This document shows, in pieces, positions 50,535 through 61,532 of a DNA stretch of 64,000 bases. Every line of letters starts with the position of its first letter. The stretch's first letter is position 1. The stretch spans positions 222,495-286,494 of the forward strand of contig VXAY01002132.1 of NCBI GenBank assembly GCA_013399855.1, given 5' to 3'. This stretch comes from Oxyruncus cristatus. Taxonomy: Eukaryota; Chordata; Aves; Passeriformes; Cotingidae. The position numbers and the translations under genes were made by a program. The notes below the pieces were generated by a model, which saw only the letters and a list, made by a program, of their open reading frames with translations, made no database searches and was not told the origin of the DNA.

Positions 50535-53500
50535 GGAAAAAGTCACGTTCATATAACTTGCTGGTCAGATAATAAAAATATCTTCCTCATTTTCAGGGAG
50601 CTTCTTCAAAGCAAACTTCGCATTGTGCCTTCAAAAGCTGTCCAAGTCCATATGCTCCAGAAACAGTCCAGTTTACTCAGCCCTGGGGCTTTGTTGGTCA
50701 CTCCATCACACACCAGTTCTGAACTACTTCAGTGCCTTGATAACTTTAGCAATTTGAACTCACCAACTCCCAGCATACTCTGCAATTTGCTCATGGCTTT
50801 TGCTATAATGCTGTCAAGATCCCACAGCCTGCAGCTATGTTTCTTAATCACTGAAATGCTAATTATGGTCTGTGCTATCACTGAATCCTTGGGATTTATC
50901 TATCCCCTAAAAATCAGGGGGAAAGTCTTATTCCAGGTTGTTATTATTTTTATTACCTCCTTTACTACCTTATTATCTCGTCACCTGCATCCACCATGAG
51001 GACTAAGAGATAACCCAAGTATGGGCTACTGCAGGACACCCTGAATGCTGACACTGAGCCAAACCACACAGGAAAGATTTCTTAACTATGTGAAATTATG
51101 GTCCAATTTTCCACAGCAGTTTAGATCTGCTGAGAAAAAGAGGCAGCGATTTTCTTTTCCCTCAGGATTTTGTACAATTGCCACGCTTTGCAGGCTTTTT
51201 GCTCCTGATCCCATAGCACTCCTTGCTAGTTTTTGGAAATGTCTTATACCTGCAAGAAAGGACAGGCTAGGGCAAGCAAGTGCTGTGCTTCCTGGTTGAG
51301 ATCTACTGCCTTTCATATGGATCTCACACATTTACATTGCAAATACATCTTCAGGATGAGAAAGTCATTTAACTCGCACAAACTCGAGTCATTTTGATGT
51401 TGTATCCCAGAACTCCTCCTGCAAATAGCTACACTCCCAACTCAAAGGCCTCTTGCTCTGTTTTTCTATGATAGTTATTTTTCTTGCTTAATTGTGGTTT
51501 TATCTTAAAACAACCAAAAATGCCTTATGCAAATAAGTCCTTTCAAGAATTCACTTTGTGAAACTAAAATAAACTTGAAGCTTTATTGCCTTGCAAATTA
51601 TTCACTGTAGCCCTTTAAATGACAGGATACAAATTGTACAAAACAAGGTGGCAGGAGAGACGCAGAGAGTCAAAATTCTGTCATCTATTTTTAAAACCAC
51701 ATTGGGTGTGACATCATATTTCCCCAAAGTCTGCCACCACACAGCACTGGAAAGCAACTCTTCTATAATTTGAAGGAACCTGTGGGACAGCATTGGGGCA
51801 CTCACTCCATCCTTCAGCCACTGTTAGAACTAAGTGTTTGACTCTGGACCCTGCACTGAAAATCCTCAACAACCTCAGTCTTCTGCACAGCCCTGACCGT
51901 GGCCTGCTCTTAGGTGTGAGCACTGCTGTGGTGTCAGGATCATCCCACCGACACAGCTTCTCCTGGTCACTGTCTCTCTCCCCACACCTGCAGATTCCTA
52001 CTGCTTTAGTTCATTCTGCAGTTAGAAAAAGGCTTCTTGGCTGCATCAACAATATTTGGTGTTCTCATGGATCACCCTGTGGTCCTGCCATCCTCCTCCT
52101 CAAGTCTATAAGACTTTTTTGAGTTGTGTAACAAATTGACCTCCCCATTCTACTACATTTCCAAAATCCCAGCCCCAGGAGAAGTGAAGAAAACCTGATT
52201 CAGATACAGGGTGAATATCCAGGTCTTTTATTATGTCCTAACTTAGTGGAAATGACTTCCCTGTCCACAGCCTGGGGGCATCAGATCCCCCGACTTCCAA
52301 ACTACACACACACACGTTTCCAACCCCCTGAATTGAGGAATATCATTTTTGTGAAATACTATGTGCCAATCAGACAGAAATTGAGGTGTATCCCGGGGAT
52401 CTAAGTTAAAATGAATTAACAAAGTTTTCCTACAAGTCTAGATAATTAAAACCCTGAGCACAGATACTGTTGTACTGCCACAGAGAAACTGTATCAACAG
52501 TGATTCAGATATTAACATACTGAGCCTGCTCTCAATTTATTGTCAAACTTCCTTCCTCCAAAACGATTCCACAGGAATTTTCAATGCAGTATTTAAAGCT
52601 GTATTTATTATTTCCTTTGCAGCAATTACTTGGAAAGCATCAAATTTTCTACAGAATAAACTTACTTAAAGCAAAACCGTTTTCTCCACCGTTCTGTGTT
52701 CTGCCTGCAAGTAACAATGAAAATAGTTATTTTTGGCTCATCCTCACCCTCTGTTCCTGTTCATTACTGAGAAGTGACCTCTGCTCTGCCAACAGGCGAT
52801 GTCACCTTCTGTCTCCTGCTGGGTACAAGCTCAAAAGAAAACATTTACAAAAGACCTGCACTTACCCCATGCTGCCTGCTGGGAGACAGGAGACAGATCT
52901 GAAGAACTGGAGATCCACCTTCTCCGACCGCTTTCAAGTCTCCCCAGTCACTGCACCTCCAGAACAAAACCCCAGCAAATAAACCCCTCTCTGGCTGAGC
53001 AAAGCTGCCTGTGCACTGAGAGCTGTAAGGTGCTGGAAAGCTTGTGCAAAAGGGAACATTTCTCTGTGCCCACCCCAGAGGATTAGAAACAACGACTGCG
53101 AATTAAAAGTAAAGTGACGATATGGAAAAAAAAAAAAAGGCAACTCGGTATTAAATAAGAAAAGTTATGGGTTTTTCTTTTTAAAATCAAATATATTTGA
53201 GTGTGGACTGCCAAGACAACTTCACAAATACATCGAAAATGTTCGAGAATAAGGATGGGCCAGTTATCAATACAAGGGGCTAAAGTCAAAGTGGATATGA
53301 GACTTAGCTCAGCATCCACTAATCACTCTTCTTTGTTGAACACATTTCAGTAAGTTCAAATACAGGTTCTGACCATCTCATAACTTAAATATTTACCATT
53401 TAATTGTCACTTCACAAAATAAACACCACTGAAAACCTCTGCAAATCATTGTTTTCTATATTTTACCTCTTCTGCCCCAAAATGTGGATATTTCCTTACA

Positions 53501-55277
53501 TTTCTGCAGGAAACCAAATGGGCAGAGAGTACATCTATTTCTTCCTAACTAGGAGACACAAACCACAAAACTTAAATCCTTCACATACTTCAGTGTCCCT
53601 CTCTAAATGTCCCATAGAGCTATCACGGAGACAGATGAAAAACTATTTAACTGTAATAAAAAGCTGACTAATATGTACAGACTAGAAAGTTAATTCATTA
53701 GCAGAAAGGATTTTGTATTCATTCATCTCAATTTTCTATTGCACAGAAACTTTCCATGGAAATGATTGTTTCATTCCAACAGCAACAGTCTTTTGTTTCT
53801 TATTCACCCTTGGCAATTGCCATCCTCTTCATCTTTATGGTTCATAACTCTGCTAACTCATCTCTCAAGCAATATGAATTTACAATATGTATAAATCATA
53901 GGCTCGAAAGTAAAAGAATTTGTTTTGCATCCCTTAAATTTTGTTTTATGAGTGCTTTTCTAAGAACACACAAACAGGAAAAAGAAGTGAACAAGACACC
54001 GATCACCTTTCAAACACCAGAAATCCTCCCAATTTATTTGCAAACACCAAAGACTTTTGTTTTTCACTGTGCACTGAGGAAACTGTCTGGCTTCTCAGAA
54101 CAAGGACTGCTGTGCATAAACTGATACCACGACAATTTTCTTCTCCTTCAAGGGAGGTTTGCTCAGAATCACATTTCCAGGAGACAAAAAACCTGTCTCT
54201 CAGGTATTCTAATATGGAGTGAGATCTGTTGCACTCCTGCTTGATCACTGATGAATAAGAAGTGTAACTGTAATGCAAACAACTTCAGAAAATGTACACA
54301 GAAAGCAAGACCAGGATGATTGCAAATTGAACTCAATTTCTCACAAGTCTGAGACAAACAATGAAATCCAGCAGGCTGCCATTAATTAAACAGATTATTT
54401 CAGCGCAGCAAAAGCATCCTTCTAGCAAAACCTCAAGCTGCAAGGAAGAAATTAATGCCAATCTCAGCAGCCAGTGTTTCATGGCGTGAAATGCAACAAG
54501 TGAATTATTTTTTGCTGCCACGGAAGGCTTTGCCAGGAGAACGCTGAATAGCACAAAATACAGAGAACATCAGTGACCCTTCAGAACAATCTACCCCTTC
54601 ACCGCCTACGATCTCTAACATTGTGCACCTGACATTTGGTCTTTTTTCCCATTAAAAAAAAAATATACTTAAGGCCCAGATCCTGCTACCAACAGGAGAT
54701 AAGTCATGTCCTGTATCTCTGAAGGGGACAGTTCAGGGGGTGCTGTAAAAGCACAGGAGTCCTACAGCCCCGAGCTGCTTGTGAATCTACAAAAATAGCT
54801 GCCAAGAAAGAGTTAAAAAGATTAAATAGCAGGAGAAATAAACCATGTTTTCATTAAATTGCATTTCAGTGTAATGGGACAAAAGGTATTAAAACTCTCT
54901 GGAGCAGGGTTAATAGTAGATTTTATGGAAGCGGTTAATTAAGAGGTCAGTGATTTCCTAGCACATTTACATTGGCTTTATGGACAGATTTTGCTTAAGG
55001 AATGTATCACCCCGTGTAAACCACTAAACTCAAAAACTGAAGACAGCAGTTTTTGAAAAATTCATTTTGCTGGACTGTGCTTTGCTGTGCCAGCAAACAG
55101 CAGTGCATCCCTGGGTTTCCTCCATTCAGCAAGAGCCTTCTCCCAAAATTTCTGTCAAAGTCACCAAGCTCACAAACACTGAAACCACTGTGGTAAAACC
55201 ACACACTGAAAGAGTGAATTACACATGAAAAAAAAAAAAAAAAAAGCACTGAATCTCTTTAAAATCCGTTTCTAAGT
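50535..55277. other. Non-coding unique DNA, about 4.7 kb
   Basis: Several frames of 110-132 codons occur, at 50625-50999, 51793-52122 and 52584-52982. None has recognisable motifs. A-rich runs lie at 53125-53138 and 55229-55245. A smooth AT-rich stretch at 54830-55010 with little internal repetition could be a conserved non-coding element, but I cannot show that. Confidence 0.55.
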
Positions 55278-55641
55278 TGTTGCACCGAGCCTGGCTGGCT
55301 GGAGCTCCTTTGTCCCTGGCAGCCCTTGTGCTGCTGGGGTTTGGATGCGTGGCTGGAGCAGTGCTGGTGGCACCCAGAGTTCTGGCTCCTGCCCAGCAGT
55401 GCTGGCACAGCCTCACAGCCTTCTGCACTTGCCAGGCTGAGGGTGGGCAAGGCACAGGGAGGAAATGCAGCCAGGACAGCTGCCCTGGCCTGAGCGAAGG
55501 GATATTCCAATATTCCAGGCCATAACGTGCCAGGCTCGGCAGAAAGAACTGGCGGCAGAGGAAGAAGGGGGATGGGATGTTGCTGGGACACTGGCTGGGC
55601 ATCAGTCTGCTGGGGGATGTGGTGCATCACTTCTTGGTCTG
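55278..55641 (+). mobile_element. Avian ERV LTR, 5' part (interrupted)
   Basis: The sequence follows a common avian LTR in order: a 'ctggctggctggagc' start, 'gcccagcagtgctgg' followed by 'cacagcctcacagcctt', 'aagggatattccaatattcc', then 'ggatgggatgttgctggga', 'tgggcatcagtctgctggg' and 'gtgcatcacttcttgg'. The usual TATA region after the 'gggatattcca' block is not preserved. The expected continuation to the polyadenylation signal is missing here and appears about 735 bp further on. Recognition is from memory of the family. Confidence 0.65.
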
Positions 55642-55644
55642 ACA

Positions 55645-55765
55645 CAACCACTGAATCATTTAGGTCGGAAAGGACCCCCAAGATCACGGAGTCCAACTGC
55701 TGAGCGATCATCAGCTTGTCAACTAAACTTTCACAGAGGCTGGGACCAGAGCACTTCACAAGGAG
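55645..55765 (-). mobile_element. CR1 3'-end fragment inside the LTR
   Basis: On the plus strand 'accactgaatcatttaggtc' followed by 'ggaaaggacc' and 'aagatcacggagtccaact' is the reverse complement of a CR1 3' end. It begins within a few bases of the point where the LTR stops. After about 55700 the match fades. Confidence 0.85.
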
Positions 55766-55786
55766 AGTTTTGAGCTCTTTAGATAA

Positions 55787-56040
55787 AATAAAAAAAGACA
55801 GACCACCACAAAAAAAAACCAAAAAAACCCAAACAAACAACAAAAAAAAACCAAACAAAAAACACAAAAAAACAAACAAACAAAAAAAAAACACAAAAAA
55901 AAACCACCACACATTCAGAAGACATGCTAAATTTAGCAGAGTTTCTTGAAGTAATAGGAAAGCGACATCCATTGTGTGTTCCTGGATTCNACAAAAAAAC
56001 AAACAAACAAAAAAAACCAAACAAAAAAAACAACCCACAA
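55787..56040. repeat. A-rich low-complexity tract with one N
   Basis: Two stretches of A broken by single or paired C (55787-55910 and 55990-56035) surround about 80 bp of ordinary sequence. One base at 55990 is undetermined. The reverse strand reads as Phe/Leu/Cys-rich nonsense that gives a false 274-codon frame at 55259-56083. Such tracts are common in bird DNA and error-prone in sequencing. Confidence 0.9.
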
Positions 56041-56347
56041 GTTCAAACTTCAAGACTTCACCACTTCCCATAACATCTTCCATTTTGGATTAAGTGGGAA
56101 AAATAAAATAAATCCATGAAAGCATTGAGACAGCCTTTGATGTACACAAAAAAAATCTAGTGAGGGTTTCAGAGCTAAACAGATATCTCAATTAAAAGGT
56201 TTGCTAATTACTTCCCAAACCATATGGGTGGAACCGGTTGACTCTTCAGGGCTGGGCACCTGCCAATGCCACCAAGAGAAGCTGGTGTGTTGGCTGCAGG
56301 AGGGACCCGTGAGGGCAAGGGCAAGACAGAGGAGGAGGGTGAGAGAT
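56041..56347. other. Unassigned DNA inside the interrupted LTR
   Basis: About 300 bp between the A-rich tract and the next CR1 scrap. It has a purine-rich end ('ggcaagacagaggaggaggg'). No repeat recognised. Confidence 0.5.
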
Positions 56348-56376
56348 CATGGAATCACAGAATCCCAGAATGGCGT
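56348..56376 (-). mobile_element. CR1 terminal scrap
   Basis: 'catggaatcacagaatccc' followed by 'agaatggc' is the reverse complement of the extreme CR1 3' end with its short terminal repeats. Only about 29 bp are present, directly before the LTR sequence resumes. Confidence 0.65.
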
Positions 56377-56527
56377 TTTTCCCCCCTCTGTCCTTCTGTC
56401 ATTAAACTGTCTTGGTTCAACTCACAGTTTTCTTGCTTTTGCTCTTTCCACTCTGTTCCCCATCCCAGAGCAGAGAGCAGACAAGGAGCTGTGTGGGAGC
56501 AGAGCTGCTGGTTTGGGTGAACCACCT
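56377..56527 (+). mobile_element. Avian ERV LTR, 3' part (R-U5)
   Basis: 'attaaactgtcttggttcaa' (signal ATTAAA at 56401-56406) is followed by 'agttttcttgcttttgctct', then 'ttccccatccc', a purine-rich stretch, 'gagctgtgtgggagcagagc', 'tgctggtttgggtgaacca'. This matches the end of the same common avian LTR whose 5' part lies at 55278-55641. Together they would make one solo LTR split by an insertion. Confidence 0.7.
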
Positions 56528-57964
56528 CAGCTGGGCCCTGGTTTTGTGCTAAACACAATATATACCACGGGTTCTGACTTCTGTGGAGGAAACAGCAAAT
56601 CCCTCACAGCACAACTTGCTCGTTAAGTGGGAACAGATCATGCACTCACTGGAGAAAAGGCAGGAATTCATCCATTTGAAACCAAGGAGAAAAGCTTTGC
56701 TCAGCGGGCTGCAGTTTCTCTCCTGATTTCACTGAGGATGGAGGGCAACGAAAGTCTCTGGCCAATTACAGGCCAAGTTCAGAGAAATTCAAAGCATCTG
56801 CAACCAGAGCCAAAACAACACACAGCACATGGCCAGAGGGGCCAGAAAGCATGTTTTATATATATATATATACACACATATATGCTACAGATATTTTTCA
56901 TTTCACTTACATTCAGGGGAAGTATTTGGATGGGTAACTATTCACTTTTCAAAGAGATTTAGAGTGGGACACTGCAACATGCTCCAGCCAGATGAAGGTT
57001 GAAACCCTTTCCTGGCTCTCTCCACACAAAATCCAGTTCATCTCAAAATAATGAGCACCAACAAGAAGCAGTATCAGCAGCATATACTTAAGTCATCCTC
57101 TAAGAATTGAAAATACTTGATAAGTTTAGCCCAGTTACAGCCAGGGGCAAAACCTTTGCAATACTGGAAGTCTGCTGTGAAGCAGAAATGATATATCCAC
57201 GCTGAATAACCCCTCTTTCCATGATTCTTTCTTGTTCTCTTCCCTTACTATATTTAGAAAAATCGAAGTGATTTAATGTAAAACAGCAAAGCTGGGAAAT
57301 TGACTGCAACTCTTAAGAAAAAGCCTAGGAGGCTAATGAACCATTATGGTAAAAGCTGAATAAGCCCAGATCCTGAAAAGAAATTGGAGGTGTATTTTAG
57401 ATATGCATGAAGACGATCAAAAAACCATTTCAGAGAGATTGCTGTGTGCAAGTAGGGCACTTTGTTTAATCTTATCCAGCCATACAACTTAAATGAAACA
57501 AACCTTTAATTTGACTTTCAAAAGCATTAAGTATTTTGGGAGCTGCCTTGAAGTCGGCCAAATAATGTTCCTGGAGGTACTTCAGGCTAATTTTTAAAAG
57601 CCAACAGTTTCAATTATTAGAAAAATAGGCTCAGCTATTTCCTCAGGGGAAGGGTGAAAGAGTGAAAAAACCCCAAAACTTTTTATCATCAGAGTTGAGT
57701 CAAGTACAATGAAGAGGTTTATTACAGATATTGAAGTGGCTGGTTAGGAAGGCAACTTAAGAGGGATTCCTTATGCTGTCTAAAGACCTGAAGTTTCCCC
57801 ACTCACACGTACATATCACATGGAGGTGTAGCTACTGTCCTCAAGATTTATAGTCATGATCTTAATTCCAAAAAGAAAAAAAAAAAAAAAGAGCATGATC
57901 AGAGCCAATGTTTGTAGAAAATTACAGAGCCTCATTCTGAAAATACATTTTAACTGAACTGAGA
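56528..57964. other. Non-coding unique DNA
   Basis: A (TA)n/(CA)n microsatellite lies at 56857-56883. A minus-strand polyadenylation word (plus strand 'tttatt', 57718-57723) lies about 240 bp downstream of the stop in the exon-like cluster described at 57965-58615. Nothing else recognised. Confidence 0.55.
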
Positions 57965-58615
57965 CTACTCATGCACAGAAAAATAAACCCCAGATGGACT
58001 TGTAAGATCACGGCCTGACTGACCCCAAAGCAATAAAGAACAGAGATATCTGAAAAGCTCTTCTGGATCTCCTGTAAGAGCCTGAACCTGCAGAAACTAA
58101 AAACCCTTAGAAGAGGGCTAAAATTGGGTCTCACTGGGAGAAAGTAGTTAAAAAAAAAAAAGCCACACAAACCAAACGAAAGCAACAATAAAAAAAAACA
58201 AAAACAAAATGAACAACAACCAACCGACCAAAACCAAAGAAAATCCCCACCCCACACCCACAGAAAAACTGTTGACTAATCAATATGCAGAAAGGACTAC
58301 TAGTAGTTCCTTACCTTGGTATGGTGTAATCATAAAGATTCTTTGGGACACATTAGCAAAGAAATTCTGGAAGTCTAATAATTAAGTTGTATCAACATTT
58401 ATTTCACTATTCCTTGAAGCTTCCCATTTCATTAGTGTGTAACAAAACAGTAATACTGGTAGTGCAATATAGCAAAAATCATCACAGATTTTAGATACCA
58501 GTTCTTTGTTATACTACCTGCATACCAAGGTACCTGTGTTTCTTATTTTGACGGAAATTAAGATCAAAAGAGGCTTCTAGGTCGAAGTAATATCTTTGGT
58601 TAAACGGACATAGAG
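57965..58615 (-). other. Candidate three-exon cluster, minus strand
   Basis: Three stretches join in a consistent phase. The first, 58615-58518, follows a strong acceptor (T-run then 'cag') and reads LCPFNQRYYFDLEASF then DLNFRQNKKHRYLGMQ; its donor 'atgcag|gtagta' is moderate. The second, 58366-58315, reads NFFANVSQRIFMITPYQ and has a strong donor 'ccaag|gtaagg' but a weak acceptor. The third, 58071-57965, reads DPEELFRYLCSLLLWG then QSGRDLTSPSGVYFSVHE and ends at TAG. Introns would be about 150 and 240 nt; the second contains the A/C-rich tract at 58150-58260. No family is recognised. I chose among alternative sites, so chance is a serious explanation. Confidence 0.15.
58150..58260. repeat. 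A/C-rich low-complexity tract
   Basis: A-runs with scattered C, G and 'aac' words, of the same kind as at 14051-14116 and 55787-56040. Confidence 0.9.
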
Positions 58616-61298
58616 CTGAAAAAAAAAATAAACTTTTAAAGAAAACCGTCTGGGAGTCTGACAGAGATTCAGCTGCTTTCAAAGCTGCACACAAGTTCAG
58701 AAACACTGCTTAGCATTCACGGAGACACACAGCATTCTGACCCCTTGAAAAGAAATCCTGGTACCTTTGGAGCGTGAGTTGTAGCTGCACCCTCCTAATC
58801 TGCATCTATTTGTCATTTAGCCTATAGAAATCAGCAATTTCACTCCTTTCAACTCTGACATGAGTCATTTAATTCTAAATAAAGTAGGATGTAATGTACC
58901 GTGCAACAGAGCCAAGAAAAGGAGCGTGTGCACTTTCCTTTCCTCACTATCACTGCGGGAGCAAATGGAGGAGCGCTATCGGTGCAGAACGGAGTCAGCA
59001 CACAGAGCTGTGCCAGGCTCCACTCTGCCAGTGCCAGGGACCAGCTCACAAACAACATTTTAAGTAGCCGAAGGTCTCGCAGTGAAATGATCGTTTTTAA
59101 GAGTGAAATTTCATTCTCACACACCACCCCCCTACACCTTTATCAGTGGGGAACAGCAGTGTCATCCAGCGGTCTGTCAGGTTAAAACATACTGTATATT
59201 CCAGGGAGACTCCTAAGCCTCATTTCTTATTTATAAGTCTGGAGTTAGAATTTGAATGAACGTGAGCCAGAAATATCTGTCTGTACAGAAGATTCCCAAT
59301 ATTCACTTTAGAGATTATCAGAGCAACAAACAACTGGAAGAAAATTGAGATACTCCAGTTTTAGAGCGAGAAAGGTCACAACACCCTTAATAGCTGCAAT
59401 AAATTCAGTAATAGAAAATAATTTAGCAAGTTTAGAAAATAGAGTTTGATTGCAGTTAGCAATGCCCTGATTAGCTGCAAACATTTCAGATATTAGCATG
59501 TATCAATATTCAGGTAATGCCAGAGAGCAAACAGGTAACCATGAGCAATGGCCGAAGGAAATTCAAGCATGGCTGAGTTAGATCAGCATCCCAGGCAGTT
59601 TTCAGATAACAGAGAACTTCTATTTCAGAAGCAGTTCCAGATTTAGCAGTGTTTTCTGTTTCTCATTTCAATATCAAGAACTTGGGAGCAGGCAGGCAAG
59701 CAAGGGCAGGGGAAGGGGGACATGGGTGGCCAACCTGTGCTCCTGCACTGCCACAAAACTCCTGTGCCGTGAGGTGCTCCTACAACTCATTTCCCTCACA
59801 CACTGGCAGCACAGGAGTGCAGAGGTACACAAGCCAGGATACCACCTGCAAGATGTCTACATACCTTGGCACACACCTCCACCTGGAGCCATTATCCCTA
59901 CACCGTCCATAAGGAATTAAAATGGCATTGAAGCATTAATGTGGTGCTTCCACAAACACCTCCCCCTCAAGCTGGTGTGCAATGAGGTACCTTAGTGTCT
60001 CAGAACTGCTTCAGAGTCTTCAACTCTTACCCAAGTTTACACCTCCTGAGTGTGCAACAGGAGGACAAGGAATGGACAGGCTTGTGCTGGATGCTGAGCA
60101 TGTCTTGGAAAGATCCAGACAAACAGTTCCATTCTAATGGAGAAGCTGACTTGCTACCATCCTCATTTCTTTTCCATTCTTAACTCCCTGTGTCCTACAA
60201 ACTCTGTATTTAAAACCTTCTAGACAGAATTCCTGAGACTGAATATGCAGGAAAGCAGTAATGTATTTTCTACCCAACTCATTCATAAGACAGTGCAGAT
60301 GTACAGTGTTTACTATCTTTACATTTTTCCCTGAAAAATGATAATTCGTCTGATCAGGCAAAAGGTTGGGCTCATCTTCTATCTGTGTTAGATAAATATA
60401 TCCATTTTGTGCACATACTCTCTTCAAGTCCAGGCTTGCTGTGTTATGCTTAGAAGTCCTCCTGAGTTAACGAGCTGGCTAAACAGGAACCCAGAGTGCT
60501 GCTTTAATCTTCCCATTCTAAATGCAAAATGCAATGTCTTCAAACCCAAAAGGGTTGCAGGGAGGTATCAGAAAACCAAACTGCAATTTGAGATTCTGAA
60601 CTCCAGGTGTAGCCTAATGTGAACAAAAAAGGATTAAGAATTATTAACTAAAGATATAAAGACTGGCAGACAATTCAGGACCCAAAGACAAGTGCATAAA
60701 AATGACAAAACGAGACTGAAATGGAAGAAGTCGGCTAAGAATTAAGGTGCAGTAATATCTATTAATGTAACATTAACATATGCTCCAAAATCTCTCCTAG
60801 AATGTCTGAGACAATAAAATTCACAATTGTGACCTGCTGTTGATGGCCACCTATCAGTTTTTTCCTCACAAAATTTTACTTAAACATAAAATACATCGAG
60901 ACAGAGCATATGGAATAAGTTAGCAACAGCCAAAATCCCATATAGGTTTATGTTGTACAGTGACAATGACATCCTCACAGCTTGATTGCCACAATTTTAG
61001 CAATGCTACAGGTTATACCTACATTATAATACACTACATTTGAGCAGGTAAATGTAAATTCCCAGGCAGAACCTACCTTCCTTTAACCATTATATGATAA
61101 CAGGGCAGTAAAGTATTATGTGGGGAATACAAATATAGAAGCAACTGTTCAATCATCAATTTTAAGTTACCACAGCTTATTTAAAAGGCATTTCATAAAT
61201 TAAACGAACTCCTTTTCAACTGAAAAAGCCCCTCTTGTTTTCCATATTATACAGATGTAGTCCATTATTTCTTCCCAAATGCCAACCAGGTATTTCCC
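58616..61298. other. Non-coding unique DNA
   Basis: No recognisable gene or mobile element. A purine-rich, GC-richer patch lies at about 59690-59740. A possible further upstream piece for the minus-strand cluster (ending at 58765, donor 'aaag|gtacca') is open but has no good acceptor. Confidence 0.55.
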
Positions 61299-61532
61299 AT
61301 GAAGGCAGTGATTTTTATTGGTCTTATTGTTCTGCCTGCTGTTCACTTTCAAGCAAACAGTCCTGTCAAGAATAAACACAGTGGATGGAGTAGCCTGGCC
61401 TGTGAAGGAAGTGACTCAAGGTTCTGCATGCAACTGGAGCACTTCAAAAACCCATTATATATTGTAAAAGAACTGTATGTAATTTTTCAACTGAATAGCC
61501 CTCTCATGGTTTTTCAAATCCTGGGGGGTTAA
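61299..61532 (+). CDS. Hypothetical 77-aa ORF with a signal-peptide-like start
   Basis: An ATG-started frame reading MKAVIFIGLIVLPAVHFQA, then a more polar remainder with two pairs-forming Cys candidates (SLACEGSDSRFCMQ, residues about 32-45), ending ILGG before TAA. The start has the three parts of a secretory signal: a Lys, a hydrophobic core and a small residue at a likely cleavage site after position 19. The ATG context is poor (C at -3). It resembles no family beyond the signal; the similarity of its first residues to lysozyme-type signals does not continue into the mature part. No nearby promoter or polyadenylation signal was recognised. It may well be a chance frame. Confidence 0.15.
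   Translation: MKAVIFIGLIVLPAVHFQANSPVKNKHSGWSSLACEGSDSRFCMQLEHFKNPLYIVKELYVIFQLNSPLMVFQILGG

Noticed and set aside
55259..56083. 274-codon minus-strand frame, long hydrophobic run
   Set aside because: It runs through the A-rich low-complexity tract, an undetermined base, CR1 and LTR sequence.
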